Under the pieces are notes generated by a model. That model did not search any database and was not told the origin of the DNA. It saw nothing but the letters and a program-made list of their open reading frames with translations. A stretch of 64,000 nucleotides of DNA from Cedecea lapagei (GTDB taxonomy: Bacteria; Pseudomonadota; Gammaproteobacteria; Enterobacterales; Enterobacteriaceae), in NCBI RefSeq assembly GCF_900635955.1, contig NZ_LR134201.1, positions 4,278,001-4,342,000 of the forward strand, read 5' to 3'. Below, one piece after another: positions 35,058 to 44,796 of this stretch. Made by a program: the position numbers and the translations under genes. Within the stretch, counting starts at the first letter, position 1, and each line of letters starts with the position of its first letter.

Positions 35058-35426
35058 CTATCGCAAATGTGACCAAAGCAAGGTGGCCCAGGTCGCCACC
35101 GCAAGGATAATCGCGATCAGTACCGCGGCAGAGCCCATGTCTTTGGCGCGCCCAGAAAGCTCGTGATAATCGGTGCCGACTCGGTCGACCAGCGCCTCAA
35201 TGGCACTGTTAAGAATCTCGACAATCATCACCAACACAACGGAGCCAATCAGTAAAATACGGGTGATAGGGTCAACGTCCAGCCAGCAGGCGATGGCGAT
35301 AGCGATAACCGCAGCAACGCCCTCCTGGCGAAAGGCCGCTTCGTTGATCCAGGCGGCACGCAGCCCCTGCCATGAGTAGCCTGCGGCCTTAATAATGCGG
35401 GTGATGCCGGTGGAATTATTCGCCAT
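35058..35426 (-). CDS. dgkA: Diacylglycerol kinase
   Basis: A 122-residue inner-membrane trimeric kinase with three helices. It phosphorylates diacylglycerol released by membrane-derived oligosaccharide synthesis. The signature EILNSAIEALVDRVG (about 69-83) contains the catalytic Glu and metal-binding residues. The start MANNSTGITRIIKAAGYSWQ behind AAAGGTTTCC was preferred over a longer frame. Divergent from plsB, another phospholipid gene, as in E. coli. Confidence 0.96.
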   Translation of the reverse strand: MANNSTGITRIIKAAGYSWQGLRAAWINEAAFRQEGVAAVIAIAIACWLDVDPITRILLIGSVVLVMIVEILNSAIEALVDRVGTDYHELSGRAKDMGSAAVLIAIILAVATWATLLWSHLR

Positions 35427-35557
35427 GAAAGGAAACCTTTTTAAATATTGAGCGTCAATGCTCACTGAGTCTAAATCGCAGCGCCACAGAAATTCCCCAG
35501 AGTTTCTGATATCCTTGCGGCGCATTTGCATTATTAACCTGAGGCTTTACATCGTTT

Positions 35558-37987
35558 ATGTCAGGCTGGCCAAGAATTTACTACAAATTACTGAATTTAC
35601 CATTAAGCGTTCTGGTAAAGAGCAACTCTATTCCGGCGGATCCGCAAACCGAGCTCGGTCTGGATCCTTCACGCCCGATTATGTACGTTCTGCCCTACAA
35701 CTCTAAGGCAGACTTACTGACGTTGCGTGCCCAGTGTCTGGCGCATGACCTGCCCGACCCGCTGGACCCCTTAGAAATTGACGGCGTACTGCTGCCGCGC
35801 TACGTGTTTATCCACGGCGGCCCGCGCGTCTTTACCTACTACACGCCAAAAGAAGAGTCGGTAAAACTTTTCCACGACTATCTGGATCTGCATCGCAGCA
35901 ACCCAAACCTCGATGTGCAGATGGTGCCGGTTTCCGTGATGTTCGGCCGCTCACCGGGGCGCGAGAAAGGGGAAATCAATCCGCCTTTACGCACCCTGAA
36001 CGGCGTGCAGAAGTTCTTTGCGGTTTCATGGCTGGGCCGCGATAGCTTTGTCCGTTTTTCCCCGCCGGTTTCCCTGCGCCGTATGGCGACCGAGCACGGC
36101 ACCGACAAAATTATCGCCCAAAAACTGGCTCGCGTCGCGCGCACCCATTTTGCTCGCCAGCGTCTGGCCGCAGTGGGCCCACGTCTGCCGGTTCGTCAGG
36201 ATCTCTTCAACAAGCTGCTGGCGTCAAAAGCGATTGCCCGCGCGGTAGAAGATGAAGCCCGCAGCAAGAAAATTTCTCACGAAAAAGCCCAGCAGAACGC
36301 CGTCGCTTTGATGGAAGAGATTGCGGCCAACTTCTCCTATGAAGCCGTACGTTTGACGGACCGGGTGTTAGGCTTAACCTGGAACCGCCTCTATCAGGGC
36401 ATTAACGTGCATAATGCCGAGCGCGTGCGCCAGCTTGCTCACGACGGCCACGAAATTGTCTATGTGCCCTGCCACCGCAGCCATATGGACTACCTGCTGC
36501 TCTCCTACGTGCTCTATCACCAGGGGCTGGTACCGCCGCATATCGCCGCCGGGATTAACCTGAACTTCTGGCCGGCAGGCCCGATTTTCCGCCGCCTGGG
36601 CGCGTTCTTTATTCGCCGTACCTTCAAGGGCAACAAGCTTTACTCTACGGTGTTCCGCGAGTACCTCGGCGAACTTTTCAGCCGTGGCTATTCCGTTGAG
36701 TACTTTGTCGAGGGTGGCCGCTCCCGTACCGGCCGCCTGCTGGATCCAAAAACCGGCACGCTGTCGATGACGATTCAGGCCATGCTGCGCGGCGGTACCC
36801 GTCCTATTACCCTGGTGCCGATTTACATCGGCTACGAGCACGTCATGGAAGTGGGCACCTACGCGAAGGAGCTGCGCGGTGCGACCAAAGAGAAAGAGAG
36901 CTTCGTGCAGATGATTCGCGGCCTGAGCAAGCTGCGTAATTTGGGCCAGGGCTACGTTAACTTCGGTGAACCGCTGCCGCTGATGGCCTACCTGAACCAG
37001 CATGTGCCGGAGTGGAAAGATTCTATCGATCCTATCGAGGCAATTCGCCCGGCCTGGCTGACGCCAACGGTGAACGATATCGCCGCCGATCTGATGGTGC
37101 GAATCAACAACGCAGGGGCGGCGAACGCCATGAACCTGTGCTGTACCGCGCTGCTTGCTTCACGCCAGCGTTCGTTGACCCGTGAGCAGCTCACGGAACA
37201 GCTCGACTGCTACCTGAACCTGCTGCGCAACGTCCCCTACTCGCCGGACGCCACCGCACCGGCCGTCTCCGCAGATGCGCTGATCGACCACGCGCTGCAG
37301 ATGAATAAGTTCGAGCTGGAGAAAGACACCATCGGTGACATCATCATTCTGCCGCGCGAGCAGGCCGTGCTGATGACCTACTACCGCAACAACATCATGC
37401 ATATGCTGGTGCTGCCGTCGCTGATGGCCGCTATTATCACCCAGCATCGCCAAATTTCGCGCGCCGAGCTGCTGCGTCAGATAGAAGTGGTTTATCCGAT
37501 GCTGAAGGCGGAACTGTTCCTGCGCTGGGAAAAAACCGAGCTGGGCCGTGAGATTGATGCGCTGATCGCGGAGATGGAGCGTCAGGGTCTGGTGATGGTG
37601 GCCGACGATGAAGTGCAGATCAACCCTAACCGCTCGCGCACCCTGCAGCTGCTGGCGGCGGGCGTTCGCGAAACTATTCAGCGTTATGCCATTACCTTCT
37701 GGCAGCTGAGCGCCAACCCGGCGATCAACCGCGGGACGCTGGAGCGCGAAAGCCGCACGGTGGCGCAGCGCCTTTCCGTGCTGCACGGCATCAACGCCCC
37801 TGAGTTCTTTGATAAAGCCGTCTTCACCTCGCTGGTCCTCACCCTGCGCGATGAGGGCTACATCAGCGATACCGGAGATGCAGACGCGACCGAAACCATC
37901 AAGGTTTACCAGATGCTGGCAGACCTGGTGACCTCGGACATACGTCTGACCATCGAGAGCTCGGCCTCGCAGGACGCAGCCTCTTAA
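35558..37987 (+). CDS. plsB: Glycerol-3-phosphate 1-O-acyltransferase
   Basis: An 809-residue membrane-bound acyltransferase doing the first step of phospholipid synthesis, acyl transfer to sn-glycerol-3-phosphate. The catalytic box CHRSHMDYLL (H-x4-D, about 303-309) and downstream blocks GAFFIRRTF and FVEGGRSRTGR are intact. Length is close to E. coli PlsB (807). Start MSGWPRIYYKLLNLPLSVLV. A strong bidirectional terminator separates it from the convergent ubiA. Confidence 0.98.
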   Translation: MSGWPRIYYKLLNLPLSVLVKSNSIPADPQTELGLDPSRPIMYVLPYNSKADLLTLRAQCLAHDLPDPLDPLEIDGVLLPRYVFIHGGPRVFTYYTPKEESVKLFHDYLDLHRSNPNLDVQMVPVSVMFGRSPGREKGEINPPLRTLNGVQKFFAVSWLGRDSFVRFSPPVSLRRMATEHGTDKIIAQKLARVARTHFARQRLAAVGPRLPVRQDLFNKLLASKAIARAVEDEARSKKISHEKAQQNAVALMEEIAANFSYEAVRLTDRVLGLTWNRLYQGINVHNAERVRQLAHDGHEIVYVPCHRSHMDYLLLSYVLYHQGLVPPHIAAGINLNFWPAGPIFRRLGAFFIRRTFKGNKLYSTVFREYLGELFSRGYSVEYFVEGGRSRTGRLLDPKTGTLSMTIQAMLRGGTRPITLVPIYIGYEHVMEVGTYAKELRGATKEKESFVQMIRGLSKLRNLGQGYVNFGEPLPLMAYLNQHVPEWKDSIDPIEAIRPAWLTPTVNDIAADLMVRINNAGAANAMNLCCTALLASRQRSLTREQLTEQLDCYLNLLRNVPYSPDATAPAVSADALIDHALQMNKFELEKDTIGDIIILPREQAVLMTYYRNNIMHMLVLPSLMAAIITQHRQISRAELLRQIEVVYPMLKAELFLRWEKTELGREIDALIAEMERQGLVMVADDEVQINPNRSRTLQLLAAGVRETIQRYAITFWQLSANPAINRGTLERESRTVAQRLSVLHGINAPEFFDKAVFTSLVLTLRDEGYISDTGDADATETIKVYQMLADLVTSDIRLTIESSASQDAAS

Positions 37988-38000
37988 TTTTGCAGAGACA

Positions 38001-38039
38001 AAAAAGGCGAGTCGGCATTTTGCATCGACTCGCCTTTTT
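38001..38039. terminator. Bidirectional terminator between plsB and ubiA
   Basis: AAAAAGGCGAGTCG pairs perfectly with CGACTCGCCTTTTT (14 pairs) around 11 bases, A-rich on the left and T-rich on the right, so it ends both convergent transcripts. Confidence 0.93.
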
Positions 38040-38053
38040 TATTGCCTGAACGA

Positions 38054-38926
38054 TCAGAAATGAAGATAGCTCAACGCCAGGCCAAGAAACAGCACCAGGC
38101 CGACATAGTTATTGTTCATAAAGGCTTTAAAACAGCCTTCCCGCTCGCGTTTAGCAATCAGTTTTTGCTGGTGCAGGAACAGCCCACCCGCCAGCAAGAC
38201 AGACCAGTAGAACGCGCCGCCAAGCCCGTTTAGCCAGCCAACAATGCCCATCAGCACCATGGTGGCGATTTGCAGCAGGCCAATAATCAGCTTATCGTTG
38301 CGGCCAAAGAGGATCGCCGTCGATTTAATACCAATTTTCAGATCGTCATCACGGTCAACCATCGCATACTGCGTGTCGTACGCTACCGTCCAGCAAATAT
38401 TGGCGAGGAACATCAGCCAGCAGCTTAGCGGTACCGATTCGCTTGCCGCCGCAAACGCCATAGGAATGGACCAGCCAAATGCCGCCCCCAGCACCACCTG
38501 GGGCAAATGGGTGTAGCGCTTCATAAACGGATAGACCCACGCCAGCGCCAGCCCCGCTATCGACAGCAGGATAGTCATGGTGTTGAGCGTGAGCACCAGC
38601 AGAAAAGCCAGTCCCACCAGCACAACAAACAGGATCTTCGCTTCTTTCTCAGAAACCGCCCCGCTGGGAAGCGGGCGGTGCGCGGTGCGCTTAACATGGC
38701 CGTCAAACTTACGGTCAGCGTAATCATTCACTACGCAGCCCGCCGCGCGCATCAGCCAGACGCCGGCAATAAAGACAATCAGGTTCATCAGCGAGGGCAA
38801 ACCCGGTGTCGCTACCCACAGCGCCCACAGCGTTGGCCACAGCAGCAGCAGCGCACCAATGGGCTTATCGGTACGCATTAACCGGTGGTAGGCCAGAAGT
38901 TTTCCCTGGTTAAGACTCCACTCCAT
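38054..38926 (-). CDS. ubiA: 4-hydroxybenzoate octaprenyltransferase
   Basis: A 290-residue integral membrane prenyltransferase of ubiquinone synthesis, attaching the polyprenyl tail to 4-hydroxybenzoate. Both Asp-rich motifs are visible: NDYADRKFD (about 71-79) and DTQYAMVDRDDD (about 195-206). About nine helices. The ATG overlaps the ubiC stop by one base (TAATG), so the pair is translationally coupled. Length equals E. coli UbiA. Confidence 0.97.
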   Translation of the reverse strand: MEWSLNQGKLLAYHRLMRTDKPIGALLLLWPTLWALWVATPGLPSLMNLIVFIAGVWLMRAAGCVVNDYADRKFDGHVKRTAHRPLPSGAVSEKEAKILFVVLVGLAFLLVLTLNTMTILLSIAGLALAWVYPFMKRYTHLPQVVLGAAFGWSIPMAFAAASESVPLSCWLMFLANICWTVAYDTQYAMVDRDDDLKIGIKSTAILFGRNDKLIIGLLQIATMVLMGIVGWLNGLGGAFYWSVLLAGGLFLHQQKLIAKREREGCFKAFMNNNYVGLVLFLGLALSYLHF

Positions 38927-39435
38927 TATTCTTCCTCTTTGTACAGCGGAGACGCCGGCAGAAATAGCTCGGTCAGCAACAGCGGTTTGCCGGAGAGTCT
39001 CAGCCGGGAACGGCGTCCCCACAGTTCGGCGCTACGGCCAATCTGAATATAGTCGCGCGTCAGGGTGGATGAGCTAAACAAATAGCGGCCAAGCGGGGTA
39101 CTGCCGAGCTTCTGCAGCGCCAGCTCGGGCCCGTCGAGCGTAATTTCAGGCACAACGGTGCGCCCAAGCAGCCAGGGCTCGTCATCACCACAAAGAATGA
39201 TTTCCCGCAGCCAGTAGCGCTCAGAGGCAGGCAATAACCCGGCTTCAGGCATATCGCTGCTCGCCGGGAAAAAACCTTCGCGCACAATGCGGACGGTGAC
39301 TTTGCTGCAGTGCTGCTCGAAACGTTTAGTCATCGAATCTTCCAGCAAGAGCCAGTCAAGATAAGCGGAGCTAAGCCCTTGCGGGACCTCTGTATAGAAA
39401 TTCAGGGCGCGCAACGGCGAAAGCGCGTCGGACAT
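38926..39435 (-). CDS. ubiC: Chorismate pyruvate-lyase
   Basis: A 169-residue enzyme that splits chorismate to 4-hydroxybenzoate and pyruvate, the first step of ubiquinone synthesis, feeding UbiA. The family core is well kept: WLLLEDSMTKRFEQ, EPWLLGRTVVP (active-site Arg) and LFSSSTLTRDYIQIGR, ending LLLTELFLPASPLY. The first 25 residues are divergent from E. coli. The ATG with GGAGAGTATTCCC upstream was chosen over a longer frame. Coupled to ubiA. Confidence 0.95.
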   Translation of the reverse strand: MSDALSPLRALNFYTEVPQGLSSAYLDWLLLEDSMTKRFEQHCSKVTVRIVREGFFPASSDMPEAGLLPASERYWLREIILCGDDEPWLLGRTVVPEITLDGPELALQKLGSTPLGRYLFSSSTLTRDYIQIGRSAELWGRRSRLRLSGKPLLLTELFLPASPLYKEEE

Positions 39436-39636
39436 GGGAATACTCTCCGATACATAACCTGAGGGCATTGTAGCGCAGAACATCGTGATGAGGGCAGTCA
39501 ATGGCAACACCCACGGCAAATATTGCAACAATTGGGCAACAGGAAGAGCAATCCACCCTTTCCCCTAAACAATGCCTGTCACAGCCTGGCGGCAAGGGAG
39601 TGCAGCCAACACCCCTGTGGCTTGAATTATAACAAG

Positions 39637-39662
39637 GAAAAAAAGGTGCGCCTGAGCGCACC
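39637..39662 (-). terminator. Terminator of malK-lamB-malM
   Basis: GGTGCGC pairs with GCGCACC around four bases, with seven T following on the minus strand. It lies 33 bases after the malM stop. The 260-base gap to ubiC otherwise shows no gene; it should contain the ubiC promoter. Confidence 0.85.
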
Positions 39663-39695
39663 AATACTTCAAGCATCAGCAACGTGGGGAGAAAA

Positions 39696-40652
39696 TTACC
39701 CCTTGCCTTTTACACTGCTGATAAAAGTTTTACGGGCGGAGGTGGATCCCAGGCGCTCGGCTTCATTCAGCAGTTTAAGGGCCTTATCGATGTCACCTTT
39801 ATCCACTGCCTGTTTAATCGCGTGGTTAAAGTAGCTTTCCGTATCATTGAGCATCGGCTCGCTCTTCGCTGCCGGTGCCGGCGCAGGCGCAGGCGCAGCA
39901 GCTGGTGCTGGAGCAGCAGCCGGCGCGGAATAGGCCGTTGGCGGCGCTACGTTGCCCACCACAACAGGTTTGGCATCCGATCCACCGAAGATCTTGCCGA
40001 TCATGATGTTGCCGCTGTTCTGTTCGGTTTTGACCTGCACCGCCAGCGTACCCTGCCCGCTGTGTCGAGCTACAGGGTCGGCTACGTCAGGGATCGCGTT
40101 ATTTGCCCCTTCGGCGTAAAGCTTCGCCGGGTTAATCATGCGGGTGGTTTCCGCCAGATCGCGTTTGGTGGTGTAAACCAGCATATAGATCTGTTTCTGG
40201 CCCATCATTGGGGTCAGCTTCATGACGTTTTCCAGACGGTTGCCGGAGGTCATCCCTGGCTTCTGGTACTGGAAGTAACTGCTCGGGAAGAAAGCAGAAG
40301 GCTGCATCTGCCCGTCGAGAATCAGGACGTTTGGCGCATACACGCTTAAATCTTTCACCAGGCTGGAGAGCGTGATCTCCAGTGAGCCCTGATCGGCTGG
40401 CAGCACGAACGCCGCCACGCTACCGGAAAGTTCGCCCACGTTAAGGCTGGCCGAAGAGGCCGTCAGCACAACGTCCTGACTGACGGGCGGCATCAGCGGT
40501 ATCCACGGCAAACTTTGCAATTTGTCCGCAGGAATAGACGGTGCGGTAGAGACGTTTTGTGGGTTAATCGCCGTGTTGGCGGCAAAAGAGGCCGGCACGG
40601 AAGATAAGCCCAGTACGGGAAGCAGGCAAAGCGCAAGAAGGTGTTTTTTCAT
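39696..40652 (-). CDS. malM: Periplasmic maltose regulon protein MalM
   Basis: A 318-residue secreted protein with a signal peptide (about 1-24, ending SFAAN), last gene of malK-lamB-malM. A periplasmic protein of unclear function linked to maltodextrin use. The family features are the conserved N-terminal domain and a low-complexity Ala/Pro linker (about 245-272, APAPAAAPAPAPAP) before a short C-terminal helix domain with LLNEAERLGSTSARKTF. The linker is longer and more repetitive than most of the protein, and likely length-variable. Confidence 0.93.
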   Translation of the reverse strand: MKKHLLALCLLPVLGLSSVPASFAANTAINPQNVSTAPSIPADKLQSLPWIPLMPPVSQDVVLTASSASLNVGELSGSVAAFVLPADQGSLEITLSSLVKDLSVYAPNVLILDGQMQPSAFFPSSYFQYQKPGMTSGNRLENVMKLTPMMGQKQIYMLVYTTKRDLAETTRMINPAKLYAEGANNAIPDVADPVARHSGQGTLAVQVKTEQNSGNIMIGKIFGGSDAKPVVVGNVAPPTAYSAPAAAPAPAAAPAPAPAPAAKSEPMLNDTESYFNHAIKQAVDKGDIDKALKLLNEAERLGSTSARKTFISSVKGKG

Positions 40653-40750
40653 TATTTTATCCTCGTAGCGAACCCGCCTCCTTCAGGCAAAAAAGAGACG
40701 GGTCAGGCATTTAAACTGGCGGGCGCTCAGCACCCGCGCAGCGGGTTAAC

Positions 40751-42073
40751 TTACCACCAGGCTTCCATCTGAATACCGAAGGTCACTTCACTGTCGTCAC
40801 CACGGCTGAAGGTGCGAGCGCTGGTATCGCTGAAAGCAGTACCGGACGGCGCGTCTGCAACGTAGTTGGCGTCACCCAGGTTACCGGAAGAGTAGCCCCA
40901 CTTCTCATCCCACTTGGCGTAGGTCGCGAAGACGCGGATAGCCGGGCGAGACCAGATGCTGTTCCCCGCCTGCCACTGCTGCGCAAGGGTAATTTTGTAC
41001 TGGTTGTTGCTCTTGTCAGTCAGCTGAGACTTCACGTTGTCGTAGCCCACTTCCAGCAAGGTGCTCATGATTGGCGTCCATTTGTACATAGGACGAACGC
41101 CCACGGTCCACCACTTGGTGCCGTTGCTATCATCGCGGTTGATATCCTGGTACATACCTACGTACATCAGGCCCCAGGTGTCGTTGAAATCGATAGCACC
41201 GTGGTCGATCACACGCAGCATTTTGCCGTCGTTATTTCTGGAAGTATCAGGGCGACCGGTACCGTTGGTTTGCGCCATCGCGTTAGTACCGTACTGCACC
41301 ACAAATTTGTTCAGGCTGGTGCCAAGGAAAGTCTGAGTGTGCTCAACGGTGCCCAGCCAACCATTGGAGGTGGCATCCTGATCGACAGAATCGAAGTGTT
41401 TGGTGTTGTTGGCGCGGCCGTAGTCAAAGCCCAGCTCCAGCGAGCCGCCTGGGTTAACCTGCATCTGGCCCAGGCGCACGTCAAAGATATCGTTCGCCAG
41501 GTCTTTATTTTTGGTTTCACCGTCAACAAAGGCCTGAGAGCCCCCGGATTCGCCGTTACGGGTGGCAGCAAGAGAGAGTTTACCAAAGCCCAGATCGATG
41601 TCTTCGATACCGCCGCCAGGACCTGAAATATCCCAGTAGTAGAAGTCGATCATATGGACGTCGTGACGTTTGTAGTAACGTTTACCTGCCCAAATGTTGG
41701 CCCCTGGCAGCGCGTCGAACAGGTTTTTACCTACCACGTTCATCTGGCGCACGCGCGGACCGCCGTCGGTGTCTTCCACGTCGTTCAGCTGGCTGGTGGC
41801 ATAGCCGATCATGGTGTCAACGTAGAAGCTTTTTTCACCTTCCTGCCAAACTTGCTGACCTAACTCCACTTCAGCATAGGTTTCACATTCGTTACCCAGA
41901 CGGTATTTAGAGCCGGCGCCTGTTGCTTTAAAACACTGCTGCTCGCCGCCGCTGCCTGTCCAGCCAATACCAGAACGTGCATAACCCTTGAAGTCAACGG
42001 CGCCGGCCTGTGCAGACACGATGCCTGCAATAACGGCAACCGCCAGTGGGAGTTTGCGCAGAGTAATCATCAT
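40751..42073 (-). CDS. lamB: Maltoporin LamB
   Basis: A 440-residue outer-membrane porin, an 18-stranded trimeric barrel that passes maltodextrins; in E. coli also the phage lambda receptor. Signal peptide MMITLRKLPLAVAVIAGIVS to QAGA, mature start VDFKGYARSGIGWTGSGGEQ. The disulfide pair sits in QQCFKATG and GNECETYAE. The greasy-slide region and C-terminal FGIQMEAWW are present. External loops differ in length from E. coli, as expected under phage selection. Follows malK by about 40 bases; malM follows. Confidence 0.97.
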   Translation of the reverse strand: MMITLRKLPLAVAVIAGIVSAQAGAVDFKGYARSGIGWTGSGGEQQCFKATGAGSKYRLGNECETYAEVELGQQVWQEGEKSFYVDTMIGYATSQLNDVEDTDGGPRVRQMNVVGKNLFDALPGANIWAGKRYYKRHDVHMIDFYYWDISGPGGGIEDIDLGFGKLSLAATRNGESGGSQAFVDGETKNKDLANDIFDVRLGQMQVNPGGSLELGFDYGRANNTKHFDSVDQDATSNGWLGTVEHTQTFLGTSLNKFVVQYGTNAMAQTNGTGRPDTSRNNDGKMLRVIDHGAIDFNDTWGLMYVGMYQDINRDDSNGTKWWTVGVRPMYKWTPIMSTLLEVGYDNVKSQLTDKSNNQYKITLAQQWQAGNSIWSRPAIRVFATYAKWDEKWGYSSGNLGDANYVADAPSGTAFSDTSARTFSRGDDSEVTFGIQMEAWW

Positions 42074-42115
42074 TCTATCTCCTGAAATCATTGCTTTTAT
42101 TTATTATGGGAATGC

Positions 42116-43225
42116 TTAAACGCCGGGCTCTTGATGCAACCGACGACATGCGGTGCCATCTTCTCGGAACAGATGGCAGCGCTCTGGCGGCAGGCCAATA
42201 GCGAATGTGGCACCCTCTTTTACCAACACCACGTCATTCTGGCGGTAGACCAGGTTCTGACGAATGGCGGGGATTTGGATGTGAATCTGAGTCTCGTGTC
42301 CCAACTGCTCAACGACCTGCACTTCCCCTTCGAGGGTGACATCAGCAATGTCGCTCGGCAGCAGGTGTTCCGGGCGGATGCCAAGTGACATATTGGCCCC
42401 CACCTGAACGCTGCGGCTTTCCACCGGCAGCCAGACGTGCTGACGGTTAGGCAATTCCACCTGCACCTGGTCAATGGCCGTCGCGGTCACTTTTACCGGC
42501 AGGAAATTCATTTTTGGCGACCCGATAAAGCCCGCCACAAAGCGGTCTGCCGGGTAGTGATACAGCTCTAACGGCTTCCCTACTTGCGCGACGCGTCCGG
42601 CGTCCAGCACGACGATTTTGTCGGCCAGGGTCATCGCCTCAATCTGGTCATGGGTCACGTAAATCATCGTGCGGCCCAGTCGCTTATGCAGACGGGATAT
42701 TTCGATACGCATCTGTACGCGCAGCGCCGCATCGAGGTTTGAAAGCGGTTCATCCAGCAGGAATACGCGGGGCTCTGCCACCAGGGTACGACCAATCGCC
42801 ACACGCTGGCGTTGGCCGCCGGACAGCGCCTTCGGGCGCCTTTCCAGCAGGTGCGCGAGCTGCAGGGTTTCGGAAACCTGGTTGACGCGCCGGTTGATAT
42901 CGTCTTTTTTTGCCCCGGCGAGCTTCAGGCCAAAGGACATGTTTTCCGCGACGGAGAGATGGGGGTAGAGGGCATAGGACTGAAACACCATGCCCACGCC
43001 GCGTTCAGCGGGTGGAATGTCGTTCATGCGCTTTTCGCCGATCAGCAGTTCGCCGCTGGTGATGGTTTCCAGGCCCGCGATCATGCGCAGCAGCGTTGAC
43101 TTACCGCAGCCTGAAGGTCCGACAAACACCACGAACTCTCCTTCATTGATGTCGAGATTGATGTCTTTCGACACCACCACGTCACCCCAGGCTTTTGTTA
43201 CGTTCCGCAGCTGTACGCTTGCCAT
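42116..43225 (-). CDS. malK: Maltose/maltodextrin ABC transporter ATPase
   Basis: A 369-residue ATPase of the MalFGK2 importer. Walker A GPSGCGKSTLLRM (about 36-48), Q-loop FQSYALYPH, signature LSGGQRQRVAIGR and Walker B VFLLDEPLSNLD are intact. The C-terminal regulatory domain (about 240-369) is the part that in E. coli binds MalT and enzyme IIA-Glc. Start MASVQLRNVTKAWGDVVVSK behind GGGAGAGG; a ten-codon extension was rejected. First gene of malK-lamB-malM, divergent from malEFG. Confidence 0.97.
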   Translation of the reverse strand: MASVQLRNVTKAWGDVVVSKDINLDINEGEFVVFVGPSGCGKSTLLRMIAGLETITSGELLIGEKRMNDIPPAERGVGMVFQSYALYPHLSVAENMSFGLKLAGAKKDDINRRVNQVSETLQLAHLLERRPKALSGGQRQRVAIGRTLVAEPRVFLLDEPLSNLDAALRVQMRIEISRLHKRLGRTMIYVTHDQIEAMTLADKIVVLDAGRVAQVGKPLELYHYPADRFVAGFIGSPKMNFLPVKVTATAIDQVQVELPNRQHVWLPVESRSVQVGANMSLGIRPEHLLPSDIADVTLEGEVQVVEQLGHETQIHIQIPAIRQNLVYRQNDVVLVKEGATFAIGLPPERCHLFREDGTACRRLHQEPGV

Positions 43226-43599
43226 TACCTCTCCCTCATTACTGCCACCTGCCATCAGACAGGTGATTCAAGATGTATCCGACTATGAGGGATCGCTACA
43301 TTTGGTAAATCCTCCACCCTAACGCTTTTTTATGGGGGGAGGAGGCGGGAGGATGAGGAGGGTGCATCTGCAACCGGTTGCAGGTGGCATCAGGGATTTT
43401 CGTGATCGCGGCTTCAATTTTCGCCGCGTTTTTATGTGCGCCAGAACACATAACGGCCAGTTATGCAAAGCAGATCACAGATAACCCCTCTGGGGCGTAG
43501 AGCAAAGGAGGATGAGAAGCGCTTGCCATCTCCGCAGACTTAACAACGTGAATCTGCACTACCCTATAAAGCGCACACCACCACTCAAAGGATGGGAAT
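43226..43599. promoter_or_regulatory. Divergent malK / malE control region
   Basis: A 374-base region with a series of MalT-type boxes (core GGA[T/G]GA): GGGGGAGGAGG near 43335, GGGAGGATGAGGAGG near 43347-43361, GGAGGATGAGA at 43507-43517, and TCCTCCACCC, an inverted copy, near 43310. A CRP-like half site TCACAG lies at about 43480 (GCAGATCACAGAT). This matches the E. coli arrangement, where MalT and CRP activate both operons jointly. The malE ATG has AAAGGATGGGAAT upstream. Confidence 0.8.
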
Positions 43600-44790
43600 A
43601 TGAAAATTAAAACCGGCGCCCGTATCCTCGCTTTGTCAGCTCTGACAACGATGATGCTTTCCGCCTCTGCACTGGCAAAAATCGAAGAAGGCAAACTGGT
43701 CATCTGGATTAACGGCGATAAGGGCTATAACGGCCTGGCCGAAGTCGGTAAGAAGTTTGAGAAAGATACCGGTATTAAAGTCACCATTGAACATCCTGAT
43801 AAACTTGAAGAAAAATACCCTCAGGTGGCGGCGACCGGCGACGGCCCGGACATTATCTTCTGGGCTCATGACCGCTTTGGCGGCTACGCGCAGTCCGGCC
43901 TGCTGGCCGAAATCACCCCAGATAAAGCTTTCCAGGACAAACTCTATCCCTTCACATGGGACGCGGTTCGCTATAACGGCAAGTTGATCGCTTACCCGAT
44001 TGCGGTCGAGGCGCTGTCGCTGATTTATAACAAAGACCTGGTGCCAAACCCGCCGAAAACCTGGGAGGAGATCCCAGCCCTGGATAAAGCGCTGAAGGCG
44101 AAAGGTAAGAGCGCGCTGATGTTCAACCTGCAGGAGCCGTACTTCACCTGGCCGCTGATTGCCGCGGACGGCGGCTATGCCTTCAAGTTTGAAAACGGCA
44201 AATATGATGTGAAAGATGTGGGCGTAGACAGCGCGGGGGCTAAAGCAGGCCTTGGCTTCCTGGTCGAGATGATCAAGAACAAGCAGATGAACGCCGACAC
44301 CGACTACTCCATCGCTGAAGCCTCGTTCAACAAGGGCGAAACGGCGATGACGATTAACGGTCCCTGGGCCTGGTCCAATATCGACAAGAGCAAAATTAAC
44401 TACGGCGTGACGCTGCTGCCCACCTTTAAAGGCAAGCCGTCTAAACCGTTCGTTGGCGTATTAAGCGCCGGGATCAACGCAGCCAGCCCGAATAAAGAGC
44501 TGGCGAAAGAGTTCCTTGAAAATTACCTGTTGACCGACCAGGGCCTGGCGGAAGTCAACAAGGACAAACCACTCGGTGCCGTGGCGCTGAAATCCTTCCA
44601 GGAACAGCTGGCGAAGGATCCGCGTATTGCTGCCACCATGGATAACGCCCAAAAAGGCGAGATCATGCCGAATATTCCTCAGATGTCTGCCTTCTGGTAT
44701 GCCGTACGCACCGCGGTTGTTAACGCCGTTAGCGGCCGCCAGACCGTTGATGCCGCGCTGAAGGATGCTCAGGGACGTATCACTAAGTAA
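43600..44790 (+). CDS. malE: Maltose-binding periplasmic protein
   Basis: A 396-residue substrate-binding protein of the maltose ABC importer, with signal peptide MKIKTGARILALSALTTMML to SALA and mature start KIEEGKLVIWINGDKGYNGL, identical in type to E. coli. Sugar-contact residues sit in WINGDKGYN, the WPLIAADGGYAF region and MTINGPWAWSNID. It binds maltose and maltodextrins and delivers them to MalFG. First gene of malEFG; a long repeat separates it from malF. Confidence 0.98.
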   Translation: MKIKTGARILALSALTTMMLSASALAKIEEGKLVIWINGDKGYNGLAEVGKKFEKDTGIKVTIEHPDKLEEKYPQVAATGDGPDIIFWAHDRFGGYAQSGLLAEITPDKAFQDKLYPFTWDAVRYNGKLIAYPIAVEALSLIYNKDLVPNPPKTWEEIPALDKALKAKGKSALMFNLQEPYFTWPLIAADGGYAFKFENGKYDVKDVGVDSAGAKAGLGFLVEMIKNKQMNADTDYSIAEASFNKGETAMTINGPWAWSNIDKSKINYGVTLLPTFKGKPSKPFVGVLSAGINAASPNKELAKEFLENYLLTDQGLAEVNKDKPLGAVALKSFQEQLAKDPRIAATMDNAQKGEIMPNIPQMSAFWYAVRTAVVNAVSGRQTVDAALKDAQGRITK

Positions 44791-44796
44791 AGCTTG